A program made the translations under genes and the position numbers. From contig CAMLIZ010000236.1 of assembly GCA_946480245.1 (NCBI GenBank), positions 1-5,121 on the forward strand: a DNA stretch of 5,121 nt. Reading direction: 5' to 3'. Under the pieces are notes generated by a model. The model saw nothing but the letters and a program-made list of their open reading frames with translations, was not told where the DNA came from and did not search any database. The stretch comes from an uncultured Pseudomonadota bacterium. GTDB lineage: Bacteria; Pseudomonadota; Gammaproteobacteria; Burkholderiales; Burkholderiaceae. Of the stretch, positions 1 through 4,838 are shown piece by piece. Every line of letters begins with the position of its first letter. The first letter of the stretch is position 1.

Positions 1-732
1 GGCGAGCGCTTCCTCGACATCGGCGCCGGCTGGGGCGGGCTGCTGCTGTGGGCCGCGCAGCACTACGGCGTGAAGGCCAAGGGCATCACGCTGTCGAAGA
101 ACCAGCACGCCTACGTGAACCGGCTGATCGACGAGCAGGGCCTGCGCGGCCGCGTGCAGATGGAGCTGCTCGACTACCGCCACCTGCCCGAGGACGAACC
201 CTGGGACAAGATCGCCTCGATCGGCATGTTCGAGCACGTGGGCCGCGCCAACCTGCCCACCTACTTCTCGAAGATCCGTAGCCTGCTCAAGCCGGGCGGC
301 CTGCTGATGAACCACGGCATCACCGCCGGCGGCACCGACAACCCGCAGCTGGGCGCGGGCATAGGCGACTTCATCGAGCGCTACATCTTCCCGGGCGGCG
401 AGCTGCTGCACGTGTCGCACGTGATGCGCGAGATGGCCGACGCGGACCTGGAAATGGTCGACACCGAGAACCTGCGCCCGCACTACGCCCGCACCTTGTG
501 GGCCTGGTCGGACAACCTCGAATCGCGGCTGACGCATGCGCGCGAAGTAGTCAGCGACAAGGTGCTGCGCGCATACCGCCTCTACCTGGCCGGCTGCGCG
601 ATGGCCTTCGAGCACGGCTGGATCGCGCTGCACCAGATGCTGGTCACGCGGCCCAGCGGACACGTGGAGGGCGGCGCGCTGCGCGGCGCACAATCGGCGT
701 ATCCGTTCACTCGCGACTACATGTACCGATGA
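1..732 (+). CDS. Cyclopropane-fatty-acyl-phospholipid synthase family methyltransferase (5' end outside window)
   Basis: This is the C-terminal 243 residues of a SAM-dependent methyltransferase; the reading frame is open from base 1, so the N-terminus lies upstream. Enzymes of this family add a methylene bridge from SAM across the double bond of acyl chains in membrane phospholipids, working at the cytoplasmic membrane face. SAM motif I (LDIGAGWGG) is at fragment residues 5-13, followed by GITLS. Compared from memory with E. coli Cfa, the bicarbonate/active-site residues are present: Glu78 in MFEHVG, His105 and Ile107 in NHGIT, Tyr162, and Cys199 in LAGCAMAF. The Glu-His spacing of 27 and Tyr-Cys spacing of 37 match the E. 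coli enzyme; there are about six extra residues between His and Tyr. The counterpart of Cys139 would lie upstream. Motif I has Ala where E. coli has Cys, as in a subfamily I associate with Burkholderiales. The stop overlaps the next start by four bases. A related fatty-acid methyltransferase with a different product cannot be excluded. Confidence 0.93.
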   Translation, partial: GERFLDIGAGWGGLLLWAAQHYGVKAKGITLSKNQHAYVNRLIDEQGLRGRVQMELLDYRHLPEDEPWDKIASIGMFEHVGRANLPTYFSKIRSLLKPGGLLMNHGITAGGTDNPQLGAGIGDFIERYIFPGGELLHVSHVMREMADADLEMVDTENLRPHYARTLWAWSDNLESRLTHAREVVSDKVLRAYRLYLAGCAMAFEHGWIALHQMLVTRPSGHVEGGALRGAQSAYPFTRDYMYR

Positions 733-1052
733 TCTACAAGTTCAAGTCCAAGTCGTCCGGCGACGTGATCATGATGGGCCCCACCGGCGACGCGATGCTG
801 CGCCTGCTGGGCCGCGAGCCCGCGCCCAAGGGCATCATCGAGGCGGCCGACATGCCGGCCGCCATCCAGGCCCTGGAGCGCGCGGTGGCGGCCGACGAGG
901 CCACGCAGGCCGAGGCCGAGGCGGAAGCGAATGCCAAGGGCGAAACCGCGCCGAAGCGCGAGGGCGTGTCGCTGCGCCAGCGCGTGTGGCCACTCGTCGA
1001 GATGCTGCGCCGCGCGCAGGCCGACGGCAACGACATCGTCTGGGGGGTGTGA
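729..1052 (+). CDS. DUF1840 domain-containing protein
   Basis: This is a 107-residue soluble protein with no signal peptide or membrane segment. The N-terminus (MIYKFKSKSSGDVIMMGP) and the stretch LLGREPAPKGII (about residues 26-37) fit DUF1840, a family of about this length, of unknown function, that I know mainly from betaproteobacteria. Residues 38-56 look helical. Residues 57-75 are a low-complexity Ala/Glu-rich linker. The C-terminal part (residues 79-107) holds a helix with WPLVEMLRRA and ends in DIVWGV. The ATG sits in ATGA shared with the stop of the cyclopropane synthase gene, and there is no clear Shine-Dalgarno before it, so translation is probably coupled to the upstream gene. The PEBP-like gene follows after two bases. 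Function is unknown; its position only suggests co-expression with a lipid-modifying enzyme. Confidence 0.88.
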   Translation: MIYKFKSKSSGDVIMMGPTGDAMLRLLGREPAPKGIIEAADMPAAIQALERAVAADEATQAEAEAEANAKGETAPKREGVSLRQRVWPLVEMLRRAQADGNDIVWGV

Positions 1053-1054
1053 GC

Positions 1055-1684
1055 ATGAAGTTGTGGAGCGACAGCTGGGTCAACGGGGCCCCGATCCCGC
1101 CGCGCTATGCCGCGGGCAAGCTCACCGCGCAGGGCGTCACCTTTTCCGACAACCTCAACCCGCACCTCGCCTGGAGCGAGGCGCCGCAGGGCACGAAGTC
1201 GCTGGTGCTGATCTGCCACGACTTCGACGTGCCGAGCAAGGGCGACGACGTGAACCAGCCGGACCGCGAGGTACCGGCCGACCTGCCGCGGGTGGACTTC
1301 TTCCACTGGGTGATGGTCGACATCCCGGCGCGCGTCAGCGAGATCGCCGAGGGTGAATACAGCCGCGGCTTCACGCCGCGCGGCAAGCAGGGCCCGGCCA
1401 CGCTGCACGGCGCGCGCCACGGCTTGAACGACTACACCGGCTGGTTCGCCAATGATCCCGAGCGCAGCGGCCAGTACTTCGGCTACGACGGGCCGTTCCC
1501 GCCGTTCAACGACTCGCTGGTGCACCACTACGTCTTCACCCTCTATGCGTTGAAGGTGGAGCGGCTCGATGTGCAGGGCGCGTTCACCGGCCCGCAGGTG
1601 CGACAGGCGCTGGCCGGCCAGGTGCTGGGCGAGGCCACGCTGTCGGGCACCTACACGCTCAACCGGCGCCTGCAGTCCCTTTGA
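1055..1684 (+). CDS. YbhB/YbcL family (PEBP/Raf kinase inhibitor-like) protein
   Basis: This is a 209-residue protein with the phosphatidylethanolamine-binding-protein fold. The ligand-pocket signatures are visible in order: the DxD/P segment as DFDVP (residues 56-60, usually DPDAP), FHWVMVDIP (83-91), and the GYDGPFPP loop (143-150) followed by HHYVFTLYAL (157-166). No signal peptide is present, so a cytoplasmic location is likely. It is longer than E. coli YbhB/YbcL (about 160-180 residues). The extra length includes a charged insertion at about residues 61-80 between the first two motifs, and a segment around 108-135 carrying GLNDYTGWF. The family binds phosphorylated or lipid head groups in eukaryotes, but the role of bacterial members is poorly defined. 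The start ATG lies two bases after the DUF1840 stop, with a G-run at 1042-1047 as a weak ribosome site. The stop overlaps the next start by one base. Confidence 0.93.
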   Translation: MKLWSDSWVNGAPIPPRYAAGKLTAQGVTFSDNLNPHLAWSEAPQGTKSLVLICHDFDVPSKGDDVNQPDREVPADLPRVDFFHWVMVDIPARVSEIAEGEYSRGFTPRGKQGPATLHGARHGLNDYTGWFANDPERSGQYFGYDGPFPPFNDSLVHHYVFTLYALKVERLDVQGAFTGPQVRQALAGQVLGEATLSGTYTLNRRLQSL

Positions 1685-2325
1685 TGCACGAACAGAGCAC
1701 GCGGATCATCGCGGTCCGCCATGGCGAGACCGCGTGGAACGTCGACACCCGCATCCAGGGCCAGCTCGACATCCCCCTCAACGACACCGGGCGCTGGCAG
1801 GCGCAGCGCGTGGCGCAGGCACTGGCGCACGAGCCGCTGCACGCGCTGTACGCCAGCGACCTGGGCCGCGCCCGCGAAACGGCCGCGGCGGTGGCGGCGG
1901 CCACCGGGCTGCCGGTGCGCACCGACCGCGGGCTGCGCGAGCGCGGCTTCGGCATCTTCGAGGGCCGCACCTGGAAGGAGATCGAGGAGGTGTGGCCCGA
2001 GCAGTCGCAGCGCTGGCGCCAGCGCGACCCCGAGTTCGGCCCCGAAGGCGGTGAAACGCTGACCGCGTTCTACGAGCGCTGCGTGGCCACGGCCACGCGC
2101 CTGGCCGCCGCTCACCCCGGGCAGGCGATCGCGCTGATCGCGCACGGCGGCGTGCTCGACTGCCTGTACCGCGCCGGCTCGCGCATCACCTTGCAGGCGC
2201 CGCGCACCTGGCACCTGGGCAACGCCGGCATCAACCGGCTGCTGTACACGCCCGAGGGCTTCAGCCTGATCGGCTGGGGCGACACCTTCCACCTGGAAGA
2301 CGACACGCTCGACGAGACCGCCTGA
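1684..2325 (+). CDS. Histidine phosphatase family protein (phosphoglycerate mutase-like)
   Basis: This is a 213-residue soluble phosphatase of histidine phosphatase branch 1. The phospho-accepting His13 lies in VRHGET, followed by the family pattern WN...R.QG..D.PLN..G (residues 18-36). Arg62 in SDLGRARETA (58-67) and Glu86 in the LRERGFG region, followed by FEG (92-94), complete the phosphate pocket. The second catalytic histidine, His154, is in LIAHGGV. The family removes phosphate through a phosphohistidine intermediate; members include GpmB-like, alpha-ribazole phosphatase (CobC) and other small-metabolite phosphatases, and the sequence alone does not settle the substrate. No cobalamin gene is nearby, so CobC has no contextual support. 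The ATG is chosen over an adjacent in-frame TTG at 1681 because it forms TGATG with the upstream stop, a coupling arrangement, and no Shine-Dalgarno is visible. It is the last gene of the four-gene run. Confidence 0.94.
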   Translation: MHEQSTRIIAVRHGETAWNVDTRIQGQLDIPLNDTGRWQAQRVAQALAHEPLHALYASDLGRARETAAAVAAATGLPVRTDRGLRERGFGIFEGRTWKEIEEVWPEQSQRWRQRDPEFGPEGGETLTAFYERCVATATRLAAAHPGQAIALIAHGGVLDCLYRAGSRITLQAPRTWHLGNAGINRLLYTPEGFSLIGWGDTFHLEDDTLDETA

Positions 2326-2336
2326 GCCGCACGGTC

Positions 2337-2354
2337 CGCGCGCCTACGGCCGCG
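2337..2354. terminator. Possible weak hairpin between convergent genes
   Basis: Bases 2337-2344 and 2348-2354 can pair as three plus four GC pairs with a single bulged C at 2341 and a three-base TAC loop. The hairpin overlaps the TAG stop of the hydroxylase gene and sits 11 bases after the phosphatase stop. No T-run follows on either strand, so this could equally be chance pairing in GC-rich DNA. Confidence 0.18.
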
Positions 2355-3240
2355 TCCACTCGGGCGGCTTCCACAGGTGCTTCAGGCGCTGGCCCAGGCG
2401 CCCCGGGCGCAGCACGTCGCGCCACATCGCGGCGAACTCGTGGAAGTTGAGCACCAGCAGGTTGCGGCTTCTCACCTGGCGCACGATGCCGTAGTCCACC
2501 GGCTCGCACTCTTCGGCATAGGTGCCGAACCAGCGGTCGAACACGATCAGCACGCCGCCGAAGTTGCGGTCGATGTACTGCGGGTTGCGGCCGTGGTGCA
2601 CGCGGTGGTTGGAGGGCGTGTCGAACCAGTATTCGATCCAGGGATGCAGCTTGCCGACGCTCTCGGTGTGGATGAAGAACTGGTAGGCCAGGTTGCAGCC
2701 GTACAGCACGAACACCACGCCCGGCGGCACGCCCAGCAGAACCATCGGCATGAAGAACAGCCACCAGCCGGTGACCACGTAGAGCATGCTCTGGCGCATC
2801 GCCGTGCTCATGTTCATGCGCTCCTCCGAGTGGTGCACCACGTGCGCGCTCCAGAACCAGCGCACTCGGTGGCTCGTGCGGTGGAACGCGTAGTAGCACA
2901 GCTCCTGCAGCACGAACAGCGGCACGATCGTCCAGCCGTTGATCGGCATGTCGAACAGGCGGTGGCGCCAGAACCAGTTCACCGCCGCGGCCACCACGAC
3001 CGCGTGCGCCGCCAGCTCGAACAGCTGGTAGGCGCCGCCCAGGTTGGCATTGGCCAGCACGTCGCCCCATTGCCAGTTGCGCACGTGGCCGCGGCGCCGC
3101 AGTACCTGGCACTCGATCGCGAAGCCGACCAGGAACAGCGGCGTCATGCCGATCAGCAGCACCTGCAGCCAGTTCACGTCGGGGCCCAGCGGCGCGAGCA
3201 GGTGCTCGATCCACTGCTGCGCGGCGGCCAGCTCGCTCAT
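2344..3240 (-). CDS. Sterol desaturase / fatty acid hydroxylase family membrane protein
   Basis: This is a 298-residue integral membrane protein with the full set of di-iron histidine boxes of the fatty acid hydroxylase superfamily: HRTSH at 120-124, HVVHH at 133-137 and HRVHH at 212-216, plus an additional His191 at the end of a membrane segment. Hydrophobic stretches lie at about 23-44, 70-90, 104-118 and 152-190, so the boxes would face the cytoplasm around a membrane-embedded core. The family uses oxygen and a di-iron centre to hydroxylate or desaturate lipids (sterols, fatty acids, ether lipids, carotenoids); the bacterial substrate here cannot be read from sequence. The ATG at 3238-3240 is chosen because GGAG lies seven bases upstream. 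The frame stays open far upstream, including an ATG at 3277-3279 that would add 13 residues, but that one lacks a ribosome site. It is transcribed divergently from an AraC-type regulator, a likely controller. Confidence 0.94.
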   Translation of the reverse strand: MSELAAAQQWIEHLLAPLGPDVNWLQVLLIGMTPLFLVGFAIECQVLRRRGHVRNWQWGDVLANANLGGAYQLFELAAHAVVVAAAVNWFWRHRLFDMPINGWTIVPLFVLQELCYYAFHRTSHRVRWFWSAHVVHHSEERMNMSTAMRQSMLYVVTGWWLFFMPMVLLGVPPGVVFVLYGCNLAYQFFIHTESVGKLHPWIEYWFDTPSNHRVHHGRNPQYIDRNFGGVLIVFDRWFGTYAEECEPVDYGIVRQVRSRNLLVLNFHEFAAMWRDVLRPGRLGQRLKHLWKPPEWTRP

Positions 3241-3247
3241 CGTGCGT

Positions 3248-3251
3248 CTCC
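3248..3251 (-). promoter_or_regulatory. Ribosome binding site of the hydroxylase gene
   Basis: On the minus strand these bases read GGAG, seven bases before the ATG at 3240. This decides the start over the in-frame ATG 39 bases further upstream, which has no comparable site. Confidence 0.65.
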
Positions 3252-3265
3252 GGGTATGGGCTGTG

Positions 3266-3286
3266 TTGTGGGCGTGCATTGTGGGC
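3266..3286. repeat. 8-bp direct repeat in divergent control region
   Basis: TTGTGGGC occurs at 3266-3273 and again at 3279-3286, 13 bases apart start to start. A partial third copy (TATGGGC) is at 3255-3261. The second copy overlaps the candidate -10 of the leftward promoter. Direct repeats are the usual form of AraC-family operators, although the half-sites of the best-studied members are longer and spaced nearer two helical turns. Operator function is an inference. Confidence 0.35.
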
Positions 3287-3306
3287 AGCGAGGCCCGCCC
3301 TGTCTT
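3278..3306 (-). promoter_or_regulatory. Candidate weak promoter for the hydroxylase gene
   Basis: Read on the minus strand, AAGACA (3306-3301) and CACAAT (3283-3278) are separated by 17 bases, matching the sigma70 -35/-10 consensus at four of six positions each. The resulting leader would be about 30 bases. A poor -35 is what one would expect of an activator-dependent promoter, which fits an AraC neighbour, but such matches also occur by chance. Confidence 0.25.
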
Positions 3307-3334
3307 GCCGCCGCCTCGCCACGGCTTTGATAAT
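3305..3334 (+). promoter_or_regulatory. Sigma70-like promoter of the AraC-family gene
   Basis: TTGCCG at 3305-3310 and GATAAT at 3329-3334 are separated by 18 bases and lie in a locally AT-rich patch (about 3325-3355) that stands out from the GC-rich surroundings. Transcription would start near 3341, giving a leader of only about 20 bases before the ATG at 3361. Its -35 overlaps the -35 candidate of the divergent leftward promoter by two bases. Confidence 0.5.
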
Positions 3335-3360
3335 TCGCGCCACTTTTCGTTCTCATCGGG

Positions 3361-4353
3361 ATGCAGGGCGCCGTTTCCACCACCTACGTCGGGCTGCTGT
3401 ACGAGTTCCTCGCGCGGCGCGGGCTCGATGCTGCGCAGGTGCTCGGCGAGCCGCCGCCCGCGCCGGTGCACGCCGGCGTGGCCCGCATGCCGGTGGCACG
3501 CTGGGCGGCGCTGCTGGATCGCGCCGACCGCGCGCTGCGTGAGCCGGCGCTCGGCCTGGCAGTGGGGGCGCTCATCGCGCCGCATCACTTCGGCCTGCTC
3601 GGCTACCTGACCTTGTGCTGCGCCGATTTGGGCGAGGCGCTGACCCGGCTGCGCGACTACCAGCGCCTGGTCTATGACGTGAACGCCGGCGCGATGAGCG
3701 TGGGGGCGGACGCGGTCACGCTCGAATGGGGCGACGAGCGTGGCCGCCCGGGGCAGCTGGTCGACGAGTGCGCCATCGCGGCGCTCGTGGCCTATGCGCG
3801 CGACATCACCGCGTTGCCGCATGCCGCACCGCTGGAGGTGCGCTTCATCAACCCCGCGCCGCCGGTGCGTGCGCCCTACGAGGCGTTCTTCGGCTGCGCG
3901 GTCGGCTTCGGCGCGCCGACCACGGTGGTGCGCCTGCCGCTGGCCCTGCTGGCGCGTCCGCTGCGCCAGCCCGATACCGCGTTGCGTGAGCTGCTGGAGG
4001 CCCAGGCGCGCGAGCTGCTGGGGCGCTTGCCGCCGCAGGACGACCTGCAGGCGGCGCTGTGCGAGGCGATCGCGGCGCTGCTGCCCGGCGGCCCGCCCAG
4101 CCTGGCGGCGTGCGCCGCACGCCTGGGGGTATCGCCGCGTACGCTGCAACGTCGCCTGGCCGGCGCCGGCAACCGGTTCCAGGCGCTGCTGGACCGCACG
4201 CGCCAGCAGCTGGCCGAGGCCTATATCGCCGATCCGCGGCTGAAGCTGGCCGAAATCGCGCAACTGCTGGCATATGCCGACCAGGCGGCGTTCACGCGCG
4301 CCTTTCAACGCTGGACAGGCTGCACGCCGGGCCAGTGGCGCGATCACCGGTAG
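3361..4353 (+). CDS. AraC-family transcriptional regulator with arabinose-binding-like N-terminal domain
   Basis: This is a 330-residue regulator. Residues 1 to about 200 resemble the AraC-type arabinose-binding/dimerisation domain (PF12625 type, as in OruR-like regulators), with VSTTYVGLLYEFLARRGLD at the N-terminus, PHHFGLLGYL (74-83) and DYQRLV (99-104). Residues 247-330 form the DNA-binding domain with two helix-turn-helix units: about 247-268 (AACAARLGVSPRTLQRRL) and about 297-318 (ending in DQAAFTRAFQRWTG), closing with the typical P..WR. Such proteins bind direct-repeat sites and usually activate neighbouring genes in response to a small ligand, here unknown; hydrophobic ligands are known for some relatives. 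The ATG is the only usable start, because an in-frame stop lies at 3331-3333. No Shine-Dalgarno is evident. It is divergent from the hydroxylase gene, separated by 120 bases, which makes that gene the first candidate target. Confidence 0.94.
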   Translation: MQGAVSTTYVGLLYEFLARRGLDAAQVLGEPPPAPVHAGVARMPVARWAALLDRADRALREPALGLAVGALIAPHHFGLLGYLTLCCADLGEALTRLRDYQRLVYDVNAGAMSVGADAVTLEWGDERGRPGQLVDECAIAALVAYARDITALPHAAPLEVRFINPAPPVRAPYEAFFGCAVGFGAPTTVVRLPLALLARPLRQPDTALRELLEAQARELLGRLPPQDDLQAALCEAIAALLPGGPPSLAACAARLGVSPRTLQRRLAGAGNRFQALLDRTRQQLAEAYIADPRLKLAEIAQLLAYADQAAFTRAFQRWTGCTPGQWRDHR

Positions 4354-4381
4354 CCGGGTGCGTTTGTTGCCGGCCTTCGGG

Positions 4382-4404
4382 GCGTGGCGGGTCAACCGCC
4401 ACGC
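4382..4404. repeat. Perfect 9-bp inverted repeat before the small unknown gene
   Basis: GCGTGGCGG (4382-4390) and CCGCCACGC (4396-4404) are exact reverse complements around a five-base loop GTCAA. The repeat lies 28 bases after the AraC-family stop and ends 15 bases before the next ATG. In RNA it would be a very stable hairpin. No T-run follows, so a classic intrinsic terminator is unlikely on this evidence; an operator for a dimeric repressor or a structured 5' leader are alternatives. Confidence 0.6.
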
Positions 4405-4408
4405 AGAT

Positions 4409-4412
4409 GGAG
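4409..4412 (+). promoter_or_regulatory. Ribosome binding site of the small unknown gene
   Basis: GGAG, seven bases before the ATG at 4420 and four bases after the end of the inverted repeat. It supports this start over the in-frame GTG at 4384, which lies inside the hairpin stem. Confidence 0.7.
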
Positions 4413-4419
4413 CACAGCC

Positions 4420-4827
4420 ATGGCAATCAAGCGAATGACGAAGGACGAGCAGCCCACCACGATGGGCGGTGTGTTCAGCCCGGTGGGGCACGTGGTGGTC
4501 GCGTTTTCGGACGAAGCCGCGGCCGACGCCGCCGCGCGCGCGCTGCAGCAGGCCGGCTTCGACGACGACGACATCCTGCGCTACAGCGCCAGCGAGGAGG
4601 CGGCGCAGATGCAGCGCCTGCTCGACCACATCAGCGGCACGGCCGAGTTCGGCCATGAGGTGGTGCTGATGCGCAAGTACAAGGAGCTGGCCGACGAGGG
4701 CTGCAGTTGGTTGATCGTCTATGCGCCGAACGACGACCAGGGCGCCCGGGTGGCCGAGCTGGCGCAGCAGCACGGTGCGCTGCTGGCCGAGAAGTACCAC
4801 ACGATGGCGATCGAGGACATGCTCTGA
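4420..4827 (+). CDS. Small conserved-looking protein of unknown function, possibly stress-protein-like
   Basis: This is a 135-residue soluble acidic protein that I do not recognise with certainty. After a polar N-terminus (residues 1-15) it shows two similar strand-helix units. VGHVVVAFS (22-30) is followed by an Ala-rich helix (31-45) and an acidic GFDDDDIL turn (46-53). SWLIVYAP (96-103) is followed by a helix (106-117), GALLAEKYHT and a final strand-like MAIEDML. This duplicated alternation recalls small ferredoxin-like or general-stress (YflT/GSP17M-type) proteins, but I see no decisive motif, catalytic residue, signal peptide or membrane segment. The start is fixed by GGAG seven bases upstream. 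It lies 66 bases after the AraC-family gene in the same direction, with a strong inverted repeat between them, so it may be a separate unit. It converges on ruvB with only seven bases between stops. Confidence 0.8.
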   Translation: MAIKRMTKDEQPTTMGGVFSPVGHVVVAFSDEAAADAAARALQQAGFDDDDILRYSASEEAAQMQRLLDHISGTAEFGHEVVLMRKYKELADEGCSWLIVYAPNDDQGARVAELAQQHGALLAEKYHTMAIEDML

Positions 4828-4838
4828 GCCGGCCTCAG
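4824..4838. terminator. Short palindrome spanning the two convergent stop codons
   Basis: CTGAG (4824-4828) and CTCAG (4834-4838) pair around a CCGGC loop. Each arm contains the TGA stop of one gene: the unknown protein on the plus strand and ruvB on the minus strand. With only five pairs and no T-run, it is at best a weak bidirectional end signal. Confidence 0.2.

Noticed and set aside
901..935. GAGGCC-type short repetition inside the DUF1840 gene
   Set aside because: It is explained by the Ala/Glu-rich linker codons; it is imperfect and too short to be a functional repeat array.
734..1528. Minus-strand open frame of 264 residues across the DUF1840 and PEBP-like genes
   Set aside because: It shows no domain and biased shadow composition, and both sense genes are strongly supported.
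1681..1683. TTG as alternative start of the histidine phosphatase
   Set aside because: The adjacent ATG forms the coupling TGATG with the upstream stop, and there is no ribosome site favouring TTG.
1651..2292. Minus-strand open frame opposite the histidine phosphatase
   Set aside because: The sense strand carries all catalytic residues of the phosphatase; the antisense frame has no motif.
3277..3279. Upstream in-frame ATG for the hydroxylase (13 extra residues)
   Set aside because: No ribosome site precedes it, and the added residues (His/Thr/Arg-rich) do not look like part of the family; the ATG at 3240 has GGAG at a good distance.
2377..3330. Long plus-strand open frame of 317 residues opposite the hydroxylase
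   Set aside because: It is His/Val/Ala-rich without a recognisable motif and lies entirely antisense to a protein with intact histidine boxes.
3848..4273. Minus-strand Ala/Pro/Arg-rich open frame within the AraC gene
   Set aside because: Low-complexity translation of GC-rich DNA; the sense gene is complete.
4364..4390. Possible promoter for the small unknown gene using TTGTTG or TTGCCG at 4364-4372
   Set aside because: No -10-like sequence lies 16-19 bases downstream; the region there is the GC-rich hairpin.
3241..4800. Upstream continuation of the hydroxylase reading frame on the minus strand, antisense to the AraC gene, giving an 818-residue open frame
   Set aside because: The continuation is antisense to two well-supported genes, has an Arg/Gln/His/Gly-rich composition typical of GC-rich shadow frames, and a GGAG-supported ATG at 3240 starts the real family domain.
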